Shown here piece by piece: positions 45,128 to 58,463 of a stretch of 64,000 nt of DNA. The stretch is from Adiantum capillus-veneris (Eukaryota > Streptophyta > Polypodiopsida > Polypodiales > Pteridaceae): positions 111,168,549-111,232,548 of the forward strand of contig CM043953.1 in the NCBI GenBank assembly GCA_014529385.2, given 5' to 3'. Below the pieces are notes generated by a model that searched no databases, was not told the DNA's origin, and was given only the letters and a program-made list of their open reading frames with translations. The position numbers and the translations under genes were made by a program. Within the stretch, counting starts at the first letter, position 1. Each line of letters opens with the position of its first letter.

Positions 45128-46705
45128 TCTCATAATAACTAATATCTAATTCTCCTAAATGATTTTCTCATGTTAACTTGATCATTTAATATGGGGAAGT
45201 GCCAGGGGAGAAAAAGCTTATTGGTTAAGCTGGCAGACCGGCCACAGTAGGGATCCAAAGGAGGGAAAATAGGGATCCAAAGGGTGTCCATCTACAAAAG
45301 AGCGATGGGCTTAAAATACCCTAAGGTTCAGCCCATTAAGACTTTCAAAATGCTAAGGTTCCAAAATTAAAAGGATGTGACTAAAGATCAATTATTAGGG
45401 AAATTGGATGCTTTGTGTGTGTCCCAGAAAGTCTTCATGCATCCCTACATAGGAGGGGGCGATCCTTAGTTGTAGGAGATGAGAGAGAAACTCTCTCTCC
45501 CTCACACACACTCACAAGCTCCCTTTACTCAAAGGGAATGAGGGACACATGTCAGCTCCCTAGCCTAGATGCCCACAAGGTGTACTCAAATCCTATTGGA
45601 TGGCCTTGGAGGTGGACCAATGAGAATTAGGCTAGAGTAAATCTAGTTTAATTAATTTAAAAACACCTAATTAAAGACCCAATAAGAATTCAGCTCTCTA
45701 GAAGACTATTGGACAGTCTCCCAAGGGGTCCAATGAGCATTCAGCAGCCCAATGGCTTGCCTGATTCCTATTGGCCAGGAGACAAAGGGGTCCAATGAGA
45801 GTTTATTTGCATTAATTAATTACCTAAAGCTCTCACAAATGGATAAAGGGGGACACATGTCATAAGGATATCACTTAATGCTCCTGAAATCCAATTGGCT
45901 AATCCTGGGGAGGTCCAATGGGGGGTCTGCATGAGCAAATAGCAAGAGGGGTCGACCAAGAGAGAGGGAGGGCTGATTTTCTCAAAGCATTATTGCATTA
46001 TACACTCACAATAGTCTATGTGTGGAGTAAGAAGACTCTCTCTCTCTTCTCAAGCTTTAATGGAAAGCTTATCACCTACTACAAGCTTGTGAGAAGGGAG
46101 GCCTACACCAACAACTCTTGGCTTTGTGATGCAAATCCAACCAAGAGCCAAGCTTCAATGCATGCTCATCTCCTCTACCATGCTATTTACTAAGCTAATC
46201 TATGCTAATATGAGTGATTATGTGAGGAGATGTGCATATTTCTTGTAGGAATACTCCTTCCTCTCAATCTACTCTCATACACCGCTAGCTCTCACCATCT
46301 TTGAAGGTGTGTGAGGTCTTGGGTCTGAGACAGTGAGGAAATTGATTTTGTGTTTGATAAGTGTTTTGCTTGGTGCTTGAAGTTTCCATCTTCATTGCAC
46401 TAGCTAGTATTGAAGGAACACAAAGAATTGTATTGTAAAATGTCTATCCTGATGGGGGAAAAATACAATGCCTTTTGGAAGGGGGACCGGCTCCATGAAA
46501 ATCCGGTCCTCAACTGTTGTCAATTGCTTAATTCCTCTCTCTTTTGAAGTATTATTCATGCTATCTAACTAGGTGTTATGCTTTTTGTTTCTCTCTCCAC
46601 CCAAGCACCCTTGGTATTTTCATTAGGAGTCTATTCTAATGAAATGCTCACTATGTTCATGCTATTTTCCGCTACACACAAGTTACTAGGCCAATAAATG
46701 TTACA
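45128..46705 (+). repeat. CHR2 3' LTR
   Basis: 1578 bp; the start is TCTCATAAT instead of TGTCATAAT (terminal TG lost to a G-to-C change). Ends TTACA, followed by TATCT. It differs from the 5' LTR at many positions, so CHR2 is older than TAT1. Confidence 0.92.
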
Positions 46706-46710
46706 TATCT

Positions 46711-46813
46711 AGCATCTTCAAATCCTATTTTTCCTTCAACCAAAGAGCAATCAACGTGGTCCTCTGTGGGGATACCAGAAGATGGTAAGGGAGAAAGGGG
46801 GAACACACCCAAC

Positions 46814-46848
<35 letters not shown>

Positions 46849-47823
46849 GCGCCTCTTTATAGCTCAAGTTGAATCACAACACCCCAATCCTCCTGAAAAA
46901 CAACATCGAGCAACCAAAAGTCACAGAAATCACTCATCTACACACACCCAAGCCCACAATCACACACAAAAGTACATCCTATTGCATCTCAACCATCAGA
47001 ATTGCTTGTTTTTTACCTAAGAGATAAATGCACATGAGGATTATGAAGGACTAGTTCTCACAAAAGAACAAGTACTACTCATCCTTGAGATCTAGAAACT
47101 ATAAAGAAGAAGATGTTTTGACAAGCGGCCTCAGGATGAAACCGTCTACAAAAATGCACCACAACAGCTACGGATCAACGGTACTTATTGTCCAATCATT
47201 AAAATGCAATCTTGGGATACCTATGCAATGTGGAAGAGTATGATAAAGATGGTGCTAAATTACCATATCCTCACCAATCCAAAAAAAACCACCAAACCTG
47301 CAAATGCATATATGCTACACACTCTCAGGGCTACAATAATAATGTTGCAAGATGCACCATATTTGACATGCCTGATGACTTGCAAAATAGCAAAGATGAT
47401 AATCACCTACATTGAATCTTTTGACAACATTGACAAAGAAGAACACCCATGGGAAGTATTTCTTGAAGGCACTAATGGTATGAGTTTGGGACTAGCAAGA
47501 GGCACCGTCCACAAGACTGTCATCATGGGAATATGTATGCATGCATAATGTTCTTGCCTTCACACTATATGCAAACATTTGAAGAGGCATTCATGGGTGA
47601 CAAGATTTTTGAAATGGATTTGAAAATTTTCAATCCATTAACAAAGGATCTTCAAGCGCAAAATGTGTCATACCAAATCACGCAGCTCAACAACCCTCTT
47701 AGAGATCTATCCTTCCAGGAAGACATCATTTTGCAAGAGAAGCCAAATACAACAAAGTACTCAATTCTTTCGAGAAACGACACCGATGATCTTTTGCAAC
47801 ATCCACAAGGATATGCATTGGCT
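46711..47823 (+). pseudogene. D1 3' internal region with unidentified coding remnants
   Basis: Contains a CA run (about 46815-46844) and frames at 47204-47548 and 47533-47976 that read as one protein-like tract with a frame change near 47535 (for example FMGDKIFEMDLKIFNPLTKDL and LNNPLRDLSFQEDI). No retroviral enzyme motif is visible. The tract runs into the polypurine tract of the D1 3' LTR, where an integrase end would be expected. I do not recognise it. Confidence 0.4.
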
Positions 47824-47835
47824 AGAAAGGGGGAG
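47824..47835 (+). promoter_or_regulatory. D1 polypurine tract
   Basis: AGAAAGGGGGAG directly before TGTTTGG, the same start as the 5' LTR at 28895. Confidence 0.7.
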
Positions 47836-48833
47836 TGTTTGGCCAATATAGCTTACAATAACCCTCCTAGTCAGGGACATATTGTAGAGTCAAATTTTGA
47901 CAAATTTTACTTTATTTTTATGAGAACCATGTACATGAGGTATGTAAATTTTTATCCTAGAACTACATATATATGAGATATAATGTCCATTATGTATGTG
48001 AAACTCATAGTAGCCATCCAACGTCCATTTTTGAAAGCCTTAGGTATAAAAACCAATAGCTCTAGTTTGAAAAGTGACATTCTTTTGGATAAAGAAGGAG
48101 CTATGTTGTACGTACTCTCAAGCGGCTTCACAACTTAGATTTATAATCATGGTATCTCATGATTGGGTGATCTAATTCAAATTCCAAAAATTGCATTGTA
48201 TTCCTCTTCTCTTGCTCTTTCATTCAAATATAAGCATTTCAAGTTCTGTCGTGGTGTGTGACCTTGTGTTTGTGAGCCCTATCTTCAATTTTGAGTGCTT
48301 AAATCATTGTTTTATGATATTTTCACCAGAGGAGAGTGTTACTAGACATTAGGGAAACCTATTTGAATAGTTTTGTTGTAATTTTTGTGACCTGGTAAAT
48401 GATGGATTGTGATTTTTGTACCTTGTTAAAATGCTACCAGACTATGTAGACTTGTCCCCTTAGATCTAATATAGCTTCCCTTGAAGTTTCGTGGCTATTT
48501 GAATCTATTTAGTCATTGAAATGGCATCATGATTAAGAGTGATAGGACATAGGTAGTTTTTTTAATCCATGAGTTGGTGATTTTCTTATTGAGTTTGACA
48601 TGTTTGCTTGTTATATTCACTTCTTGAGGTTGACACCCTCAGAGAGTCTCCATTTTGATCCATGAGTTTGTGATTTTCTTATTGAGTTTGATATGTTTTC
48701 TTGTCATATCCATTTTTTTTAGGTTGACACCCTCAAAGAGTCTCCGTGTCCCATCCGAGTCACTTTCATGAGTATTAACAAGAGCATGTTAGTGCCAGAA
48801 AGCTATGTTGTGGATAGTTGTCACTGTGACTAT
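47836..48833 (+). repeat. D1 3' LTR with internal 93-bp tandem duplication
   Basis: Diverged copy of 28895-29821; similarity fades after GCTATGTTG near 48805. A segment starting ATCCATGAG at 48565 is repeated from 48658 to about 48750, a duplication absent from the 5' LTR. Confidence 0.7.
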
Positions 48834-50230
48834 ATAATACTACGATTTATTAATAATTTTATGTATTGAAGTCAAAAAAAATAATGAAAATTCCAAATTG
48901 ATTCATGTATGTGTGTGTGTGTGTGTGTACATAGGTATATATTAGTATGTGTGTGTATATGTGTGTAGATCTACATAATGTATATGTGTGTTCATGTGTA
49001 TATGTGTCTATGTATGTTTGCACGATAAAGAGTGTAGAGAAAGGGATGATACAGGGTTACCTCCATCAACAAATCTACGGATTGTCTCTTGTCGCCAAGA
49101 GCTCAAAATTATCTCATAGCAATGTTTCAAACTTTTATTCCCTAGGTTAGCATTGGTATATGGATTGGTATCACAATCAATAATATCGATGCTCATATTG
49201 ACACATGTTGATAGTAATATTGACTACCCTTATTGATCCCAAAATCATTAGATGATGAGCGTTGGCTCCTTTTGTAAGGCCTAATAGTGTGAGGTGTTCT
49301 CAACATTGAGTAGAAAGAATATATTTCATAAATTTTGGTGTACTTCAATGATCTCAAGAAAATGCCTTTGGGGGGGGGGGGGGGGGGGGGGGGGAGAGAC
49401 AGGGGCACCACTCGAGGAGAGGTAACTCTTTTGAGGTAACCACACCTCTTTGATATTCTACTACATCATTGACTATTTACTCCCCAATGCTTGCATCTAT
49501 GTGTAAGAGGCACCCTATCACACATTAGGAAAAATATGAACTTTGCATGGGCCTTGTAAGGAAGCCTAATCTTTAGGGATTAAGGTTAATGTTGTGTAGG
49601 GTTAAGGAGACAAGGGCATTCAAGAAGCTAGGTTTGAATAGGCTTTTCTAGCCTTTTTTCAAGCACATATAGGATGTGGATGTAGGAGGTCCCTTTCTCT
49701 CTCTAGATTTTTGAAAGTGAAGGGAGTAAAAGAGTGTGGCTTCATCATCAAAAACGTGCATAACTAAGGGCCAAAATTGATTTTTTTCCAAAAAAATCAT
49801 TTTTACTTATTTTTACTAAAACTACCCCCCAACATATATGCATATTAAAAAACCCATTTTTGATCTTTTTTTTTACCTACAATCATTGAAAGTACACTTT
49901 GTTTTTAAAAAAATACTCCCTCCCAAAAAAAAAAAACTTTGTTCTCTCCTCCTCTCTCCCTCGACTCTCCCTCCCTACCCCCTTCTCTCCTCCTCCTCCC
50001 CTCTCCCTCCCCCCCCCCCCCCCCTCCCCTCTTTTCATCCTTTGCTTCCTCACACATTAGATGCCATGCTACTCACAGACATCACAAATTGTGTTCCTCC
50101 ACCACCACGTACTTCGCACACCAGAGATGTACATAGTCGCTTTCCCACGGAGATTGGATCGAAGGCGCACATGTGGGTGAGCAGAGATCATCATAAGAAC
50201 GTTGCATTGCTAGTGAGACTAATGTTGATA
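48834..50230. other. Non-coding tract with G and C homopolymers
   Basis: No gene supported. TG/TATG-rich at 48905-49020; a run of 25 G at 49370-49394; T/A-rich 49780-49930; a CT-rich tract ending in 16 C at 50009-50024. The proline-rich frame at 49838-50269 merely translates the C-rich tract. Confidence 0.7.
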
Positions 50231-50235
50231 TTTGG

Positions 50236-52521
50236 GTGGATGGTCATTTGTACCTGTACAATCCTATAAGCCGCTTCCATCCATCATTTAATAGCCTTTT
50301 GATATTTCTTCAATATCTTGGGAGGGGAGAAGCAGGCTTGTTAGGATATTGCAAGTGGTTTTCTATGGATGCAAGTGCTTGTTTTCATTTGTGGGTGCAC
50401 CAATGTCCAGCTCTTCATCTCAAGACATTGGCATTACAAGAAAAATTTGATGCTTCAGAGAGGGAGGTTGCAACTCTCCAACAACAAATGTAGTAAAAGG
50501 ATTCCCACATTATGAAGCTTAGCAACACCATCACACATTTGAAAGAAACACCCCTTGGTGCAAGAGAATCGAAGCACGTGTTTTCATCCATTGAAACACT
50601 TGCACTACAACCACAAGGTGATTTGTTCTTCACTTGCAGGAGACATTTCTACTTCTCACTATTTGCTAACATCTATCTTGTTGGTTGCCAAAAACTTTAT
50701 TCAGGACGTATGTGGTGGAGCAAGCCAAGTTGATCGAGTCAACCTTCTCATTAGTTGTCTCAATACCCATGATGTCATTTATATCTTACATTCACCTAGG
50801 GAAAAGCACATTAGTGATGTAGTCACCAAGGAGCTTATGCAAAAATTGGCAAATGTGGTATGTGAAGATGGCATGCAACAAGCTTGTGGTGAGTTTAAGA
50901 TCATCACTAAAGCCTACAAAGCTATTTTTCAACTCCTAAAAAATGCCTTGCATGAGTGTGGCATCATGGAGAACTTGTTTCTCATTCCGCACAAGGTCAA
51001 CATTACAAAGAAGGCCACAAACAAAGATGTGTTCTCTCCCATTGGGACATACCTACACATTGAGGATACAATGCCTGCTTCACTTTATACTTCATGCATG
51101 CTAAAGACAAGGGGACAAGATACATAAAACTCCATAAGATCTTCAGAGAAGGGCTTCCCTTACACAATGTGGAACAATATATATATGGACTTGAAGCAAG
51201 CTATGCTTAGATTCTACGAGTTACCTCAATAAGGTGATGCAATATACTTCTTAGTTTTGTTGTATTATTCTTATCATAGATTTTGAAGTCTAAGATCTTG
51301 CCTCTACTTGTTTTGTAGTGCTTGGCATAAAGGTCACTTTTTTGTTGAAACTCGATGAGTGTCAAATAGTGAAAGTTCAAAGATTAGAGAGGTTAAGTGT
51401 CACTATAATGAATGAAGCCCTATTGCAAACAAAGCAAAGGGATTTAATCAATCCATCTCCCACCCTGTCTTTCAGTGTGCAATCAGAGAAATACATTTGG
51501 TGGCTGGGTGATATTGAGGTGCCCAAAGAGATCAATGGAGTACTTTCATGGATTTTTGAGAGAACTCGATGGATTACACAAGTAATACACTCTCAACTTG
51601 TAGGTGAGAAGTTTGAAGTTGAGGGTTTAGGTAGCTTTGATATGGAGTGGCACTTGGGTGGGGACTAAAAGGCCATAAAGTGTTTGCTTGGCTGCAAACA
51701 AGGGGCTTCTTCACTCCATCCTTGTCCGTTTTGCACTCGGGGGTACAAACCTAACAAAAAGCACAAAAGAACTCTGCAAAGGGCAGCTCAATGCTTCCTG
51801 ACAAGAGGATGAAGACAAAGAATTGGATAAGTTTGATGTCAAAGATGAAGGTAGGAAATGGGATGCATTGGTTTTGAGATTCCCCATGCTCAATACCCCA
51901 GATCGTGCACTAAAAGACAAGACTTGGAATCTCATCTTTCCATTTTCTCTATCTAATGTACATTTTTGTACATTACATGCATTTATGTGCATTTTTTATA
52001 GGCTATTGAAGCTCCACACTGACTATGCTTTCACAATGAAGCCATTGCAAAATTCCGACGAGGCGATCATTAGGGTGGAGCCACTTCTCAATTCAATTGG
52101 CTATCACGGTGAAAATGTGTCAGTAATTGTTGCAAAGAACACAGGGGAGGCCCATGAGATCGCCCAACAAGTTTCAATGAGTGGACAAACAGGTAGACAC
52201 TTCTTGAAGAAAGAAACAAAGGGAAAATCATGCCAAGATGATGCTCAAAACAGCTCCAACCACAAGGAAGCTAACCTTTGGGAACTCTGGAATGAATTAT
52301 GCAAACCTACTATTGACAATGACTCAAATGGCAATCTTTCAAACAAACGCAAGCAAGTTTGGTCAGCTTTTGATAGAATGGTCAAGGTTATAGGTTATAC
52401 TAGCACAATAGAGGAACAATGCCAATCATTTCAAGTGGTGTTGGTGGATTTCACCAAGGTCTTTACCCTTGCTTGGGGTGAGAACAACATCACACATTAC
52501 ATGGCAAGCCATGTCGCATAG
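50236..52521 (+). pseudogene. Unidentified spliced gene, probably transposase-derived
   Basis: Protein-like frames follow one another: a coil-forming part (LQEKFDASEREVATLQQQ, about 50436-50490); a segment at 50700-51127 (VDRVNLLISCLNTHDVIYIL, CEDGMQQACGEFKIITKAYK); a likely intron from about 51233 (AAG/GTGATG) to 51319 (TTTTGTAG); an exon 51320-51790 with WHLGGD, then LLGCKQGASSLHPCPFC; and a part at 51823-52521 with VHFCTLHAFMCIFYRLL, LWELWNELC and ENNITHYMASHV. The G-D...C-P-x-C and CTLHAFM motifs recall large uncharacterised transposase-like proteins. That family link is from memory and weak. A stop after GGD and frame changes near 51790 suggest decay. Confidence 0.4.
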
Positions 52522-52723
52522 TGAAAGTCTTATAAGAGATTGTTTTCATTATATAATTTGCATCATTTTCTTGTCTGAATAACATATCTTGTTTGTGCAT
52601 GGAGCATTTTTTATGTGCAAATATAGTTCGCTTAAGATTTTTAGCACTCAAGGCATGGAGAAGTCCCATTATCAAGCTAGGAGGGTGTTCTTGAAAGGGC
52701 ATAGGGAGATAGACATGCCAATA

Positions 52724-52846
52724 ACCACCCAACCATACCTATATATAGGACCTTGGCCCTCCTATATATAGCCCCTGTACCGCATGTGTGTCCATCGGCC
52801 CTTGGCCAGGGCCGTGCCCTCCTATAGTCCTACCCTTGGCATGACA
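52724..52846. repeat. 123-bp direct repeat, left copy
   Basis: ACCACCCAACCATACC...ATGACA, repeated at 58464-58586 with about eight differences. Inside are inverted CTATATATAGG / CCTATATATAG motifs, and GGCCCTTGGCCAGGGCC, itself nearly palindromic. Confidence 0.8.
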
Positions 52847-55800
52847 TTACTCCCCCATTGGAGAAGTGTTTTCATCCGCAAAAACAAAAATGGTAGGATC
52901 TTCATAAGAACACTAATGTTTTCCAAAGTGGTATCCGTCATGGATCTAGTTGTTTGTTTGATCAAAACACGGTACAGTAGAAGGTTCAATGAAATCAAGA
53001 ATAACATCGTGATTTTGCACATTGTTGTCTTTTTGGAACATCTACTGTGTAGACTCCATTTAGAATGCACATGAGCATGCTTAAATGAGTTATCACAACA
53101 AAGATGTACCTGAAAGAGTATCGCTTTTCACTTTTTGTGAAAGTAACTTGCTGACATAACTCATCATCCAAGTATAAGTCCTTGACTTGTTCTCAAATTT
53201 CATTAGTAAAGAACCCCACCATAACTAGTGTTCAAGGTTGAGAATCTGATTTAAACATGAAGACACCAAATCTAATTGCAAGCATGCTTTATCTGATGGT
53301 AAAACTCCAAGTAGAGCAATAAATGCTTATTAATTGGATTGTGTGGTGCTAATGTATGCACTTTGCATATCCTTTAGCACAAGATTACACTTTGTAATTT
53401 GCCTATCCCCTTGGATAACTGACAGTACTGAGGTGTGTTTCCCCCACGATTTACAGACAGTCTTCCCAGATGACTGGGAATCAACAATGTCCAGAATAAC
53501 CATCCTGGCTAACTTGAAAAATCCACAAGCACCCAAACTGAGCCATGACCTCTGTTGGGGATTGGTAGACCCAAAAGTAATCTCATAGAGATACTGCACA
53601 TAGAGTGCAAAATGCTTCATAAGAAACAACTTGATGAATACGCATGTCGTTCCAAATCAGCCTTTGCTAAACACTAGGGCCCACAACACCTAGTGTGCAT
53701 GCATTTAGCAAAAATCTGATTCAAACCTGGATATCCATGATCCTCCTTGCCAATACTTATGGCGAATGTGATGTGCCTAGCACCCAGTAAACAGGAATTT
53801 AAATAGTTTTGAAAAAAAACTAAATACTTTCAGTTGCAAGCATTTTCAAGCCTTGCTGAAATGTTTGAACCATAATAGAAGGTGAAACATTAATCACTTC
53901 TAGGGACAAACAATGAAACTTTTTCATTAACAACTCAGAGCCTTGTTGTATGTATAAACAACCATCTGTAATGTTTTTTAGCAGTACTTGTACCTCAACA
54001 AGTCATTCTCAGTATCCGACAATTTTTGGCCACCGAAACTGCTCCTGATACGTCATGCTAAAAATGGTCTAGAAAACAGATGTGACCAACACCTAGGGAC
54101 TTTGTCGTGACACAAATTTGAAATAGTGGGCACCAGTGTCAGTCCCAGAGACTCATATTTTCCACATGTGGAATATGTCTCAACTAAGGATGGCTGAAAA
54201 AAGAACATCCTACAAGTACAAAATGTACTTGTGTGCGGAGGTAACTGCAAACACTCTACGACATGAGTGAGAGGGAACCTCATTAACCTTGCTCCACACT
54301 GGCTAAACCGAACTCCATGAGTCCCTAGACCATGTTGCATCCCATGTGACAACATGTGCCAAATAAACCCTACAAGTGGGTCTATAATGCATAATGCAAA
54401 AACTGATTTTGGACAGTATGACTCAAATGGCTTGGCTCTTACATGACCGTGTCATTTCTCTTAAGAGAAAAACTGGATGATAACATAGTGTGGGCATCCG
54501 ACGTGGAAAAAAAAAACAAAACCAAATTAGATATGTACTTGAAGGTTGAACTTAAAGTTTACTTACCCGTGTTTGAATGCATAGGAGCACGAATGAAAAA
54601 ATGAAAAAAAAGCAACATTGCAATGGAAACCCTGGGTGTTTACCTTTGCAATTCAAACCCGTTGGTTAGAATCTCTGTTGTCAAACCCCTTGGCCTGACC
54701 TGTGAGAGAAACTGCACGAGTAGCAGTTAAAGGTAACTAACATAATCAACCGTGCATAGAATGATTGGAATCAACTGAAAAAGTTGAATTTATCCACTAT
54801 CGTTGTTGGGAAACAAGCAAACTGAACAACCTCTATAGCGATGTCACCCAAGAGCATTGAAAGAGAACTACAAGACACCAAAAGCTTTGTAAAATCCTTT
54901 TGAAACACCACAAGTCCAATAGGAGTAGACCCTTGGGAATTTACTAGTCGACGTCGCCCACCCAAGAGACTATGTCACATAGGATCAAAACCCTGTCAAA
55001 GCACGGATTTACAGCACACGCCGACCAATGCATATGAAGACAACAGCCTCCCCTTTCACAATCCAACATCATAAACCCACAACTTCAACATCAATTCCAC
55101 TATTCATAGATACATGCCCTCCGAATTAGTCTACACACGATTTGCCACTACGCTGCCATAACCATAACCCTGCAGAGAACTATGAAGAGAACAACTCCAA
55201 TCGGGGAACTTTAAAGCTTGGAAAAAAGATTTAAAAATGACTGGCGAGAAAGCTGAAGATGACCAAAATTGATTCCATACTCCGCCATGAGCAAAATTGA
55301 CACGAAAAGAAAGCTGTCCCAACACGACTACATGTAGAGAAGGCTAGTCGGGGCAAAAAACTGTATCCAAAAGCACCAAGGAGACACAACGAGCTAAAAC
55401 CTGCAAATTTTTTATGCTTGGATAAAATTTTTTAAAGTTTTACATGAGTTTTGATTATATACAAGTCTCACTTCAAAAAACTCACTCACGTGCACTTACA
55501 GTAGCTCGACAGCTATCACTAGACTAGCGACTTGCAGTGCATGTACATGTGCTTGCTAAAGCAAGCTAAAAAACCCACAAAAAGAAATCCCACACACCCT
55601 TTTGACATCCGGCGTCATGTCCATATGTACAAATTTACAAAAAACGGGGTGTCAGAAATGCGCCCAACACCGCGTGGTAGATTGTGGAATTCTTTCCTTG
55701 AAAGTATAACCGGAATAGATCAAATTGTGATCCTCAATACCTATGGAGTGATTTAGTAATCACCCGCTGGGTCTTACCCCAAAACTGTGCTTCCATAGAC

Positions 55801-58463
55801 ACTCGTAGTGCTGTAGAGAGATCAGGAGATCCACACAAGTGAAATGCCTAGCTCTTTATGGACAGCCATGTTGTCTCAATGGTTTGCTGCCTCTAGATTT
55901 CGTGGTATAGATCAGCAGATGTGAGTTTAAGATTATCAAAACTCAACTTGAGTGTTGCACTAAAAACATGTAGTGCAAAAATGACACCCTAAACATCCAT
56001 AATGACAAGACTCTTGCTTGTCCATTAATGTCGTTGTATTCGGTGTGTACTCCACTGGGCAGATTTGTTCGATCTTAAGAACAATCACCCAAAGAATGTC
56101 AATAGTTGGGTCTTACCCAAGATCTGACAATGTCTCATAGCCCCGATGGCAATTAGTGTTCAATCGTTGAACCAATGAAGACTAATGGCATCTTGGCCAA
56201 GTTCTAGCTGAGCATTAGAGCACCTTGGCTCAAACTGACTCACCAGCAAAACATGTATCAAGGAGCTTCTTATTCTTCGAAAGAGAGAAAGAAAGAAGGA
56301 GAGAGAAGAAGAGCATGCTGGGCTAAGGAACTTTTCGTAAATTTGTAGAGTGTGGGCCCAATCTGTGTGCTCTTACACATCTTATGCCTGACTTGCAGCT
56401 TATCCTATAAGCATACAAGAATCTGCCTGTAGAATGCTCTCATCGAGAGAGGTAACAGAAAACACAAGCCACAGATTGACCCACTTACCATGTATGGGGT
56501 CGTGACTTGTAGGAAAAATGACTTTAAAAATGGCACTCTACTTGTGAAAGAAGTACTAGATTTAGGTTTCTTTTAATTTTGGTGTGTGTTGACAGCAACC
56601 CAAAAACCATGTTAAACATTTCCGAACCTATCTTGACCTTGAAAGAGTTGCGAGTGGGATAGCGGAAGCGTATTCATGAGGCGGTGGAATTCATGCCACG
56701 TGATTAGCATGTCCTGAATGCAGAATGGCATGCCCTTGGCGATTATGACGACCGCAAACATGAGAGCCGAAACCATAAGTGCCTTGCACAGTCCATACTA
56801 GTAGGGATACATCACAGTGCAACGTTGCATAAATTGTGAGCTTATATCCATGTAGTGCTAAAGATGTGTGCCAGTAGTAGTCAATTGGGCACATAAGAGA
56901 AGCCTTGCTTCTCATGAAGACCAGCAAGGCAATGTGTTTTGTACAATGGCTTCTTATGGAGTATGCCCAAGCACTTTGCTTTACACAGCAGAGAGATTTT
57001 TTTTTCAAAATGAAAAGTAAAACATAAATAATCATAACTTGAAGTTGACTAACGTTGTCATCCACGTGTGGGTAGGTGTTTGGTAGTGCGCTCAAATCTG
57101 GCTCATAGCCATATATGCAAATAACTTGAGAGCTGTTGGATGTCCCGCACATGCCTTCTTGACTTGGTTTAATCCGATCTTTAGTAAGATACATGCAGAC
57201 ATGTTGCAAAGAATCCCAAGTTCGTACGTTGATAGCATATGCCGAACGTCAAACTGCTAGACTGTATAATTGAGAGTAGATCCTTGCGTCCGAGAAGTCT
57301 ATCAAGAATATTAGCTATCAAGAGGCAACTATTGCCAAACACTATCAAGTGTCCTTGGCATCGAAAGTCATAACATCTCGTATGGGTGGTGATTGTTGCT
57401 TTGTATTTTTAGTTTGCCGTCTCCATGGCCAACAACAACACCTTTGAAGTGATTATATATCCCATGCATAGAGCCATGCTCCTGAAAGCCTTGATTTCCC
57501 TCTTACCTACCGTTTCAGAAACAACAATAGTCCTTGCCAATATCGCTATCTTATACGCCATAGTTGTTACTGTACAAGCCACAAGACTTGCTTGTACTTT
57601 CTTTCCAATGACTAGATATAGTACAAAATGTTAAAAAACTCATGAAAACATATGATAATAGTACTTAGGCGAGGTGTTTTGGCCGATGCCATGCATGGGG
57701 AGAAGCCGTGCTTCTTATCAAAACCATTTCTTACTCAAGCCTTGTGGTTGTCAAACCAATTCGTGGTCTTTGCTCACCATATACTTGAGTTCTTATTCCA
57801 TGGCAGCATATATGTCTTGTGTATGGCCTATCAATTGCGTACATTGGAAAAAAATAAAATAAAATCAATTGCGTACCTGATAAGAGAGTCGTACCCACTT
57901 GCCTTATTGTCGTAAAACTTGAACGAGTTTCAATCAAGACGAGAACCTTAAGAAGTGGGTACTTCAACTTCGTTATCGGCAACTCGGCCTATGCTGACGA
58001 GGTTACTTGAACCTCGAACTCCGTTTACCAATCCTTTGTCGAATTGACAAAACAACTTGCTCAAATTTTCTTACCAAAAGAGAGCGTCTCCCATCGAATT
58101 TCTTTGAAGAAACAATTTCTGTACTTTTTTTATTGCATGACTTGCATGATGCTACATATGAGCTTGCTTCCTGCATTTCTAAAATTTGCTCCTCGTGTGG
58201 GTTGCATGCTTCTCATCAGCCCTGCCAGGAGTTCCACTGTGGGAACAAACCCTTAAAGGGCAAAAAATTGGATGTCAATGGGTAGCCCAAACTTGGCAAT
58301 GGCGGGCAGATTGCGCAGGGAAACAGGAAACGAGAAATTCTGCTACGGTTCGAATCCGAGAAGAAAGGCTTGTCGAGAAATGCTTCTTGGGCCATGGCGA
58401 AACCAGGGGGAGAGAGAGAGCTTCCGCTTTCATGCAAGTCAATTTTGACCGCTTCCTAAGTGT
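52847..58463. other. 5.6-kb tract without recognisable genes
   Basis: Lies between the 123-bp repeats. Many short frames exist on both strands (longest 56691-57209 minus, 172 residues) but none shows a motif or protein-like periodicity I trust. An imperfect hairpin TTTGCTAAACACTAGG / CCTAGTGT...TTTAGCAAA is at 53663-53712. Two GGGTCTTACCC motifs lie near 55768 and 56127. Confidence 0.6.

Larger units (their letters stand above)
37955..46710 (+). mobile_element. CHR2: full-length chromovirus, inactive
   Basis: LTRs 37960-39465 and 45128-46705 are flanked by a perfect 5-bp target duplication TATCT (37955-37959 and 46706-46710). The order is LTR, initiator-Met primer site, gag, protease, RT, RNase H, integrase, chromodomain, polypurine tract, LTR. 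Many stops, a deletion in protease and a changed RT active site show it is dead. It is inserted within D1. Confidence 0.93.
28895..48833 (+). mobile_element. D1: old gag-bearing LTR element related to B1, hosting CHR2
   Basis: A 5' LTR at 28895-29821 and a diverged copy at 47836-48833 share several hundred bases in the same order. The first is followed by a primer site and Gag; the second is preceded by a polypurine tract. Subtracting CHR2 leaves about 11 kb. No RT, RNase H or integrase was found between the LTRs, so D1 looks non-autonomous or has lost pol. That both LTRs belong to one insertion is inference; no clear target duplication is visible. Confidence 0.6.

Noticed and set aside
49838-50269. 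Proline-rich protein
   Set aside because: Its proline and serine stretches come from the CT-rich and poly-C tract.
56691-57209. 172-residue minus-strand gene
   Set aside because: No motif, Cys/His-scattered low-complexity composition and no supporting neighbours; length alone is not evidence in a 5.6-kb gene-free tract.
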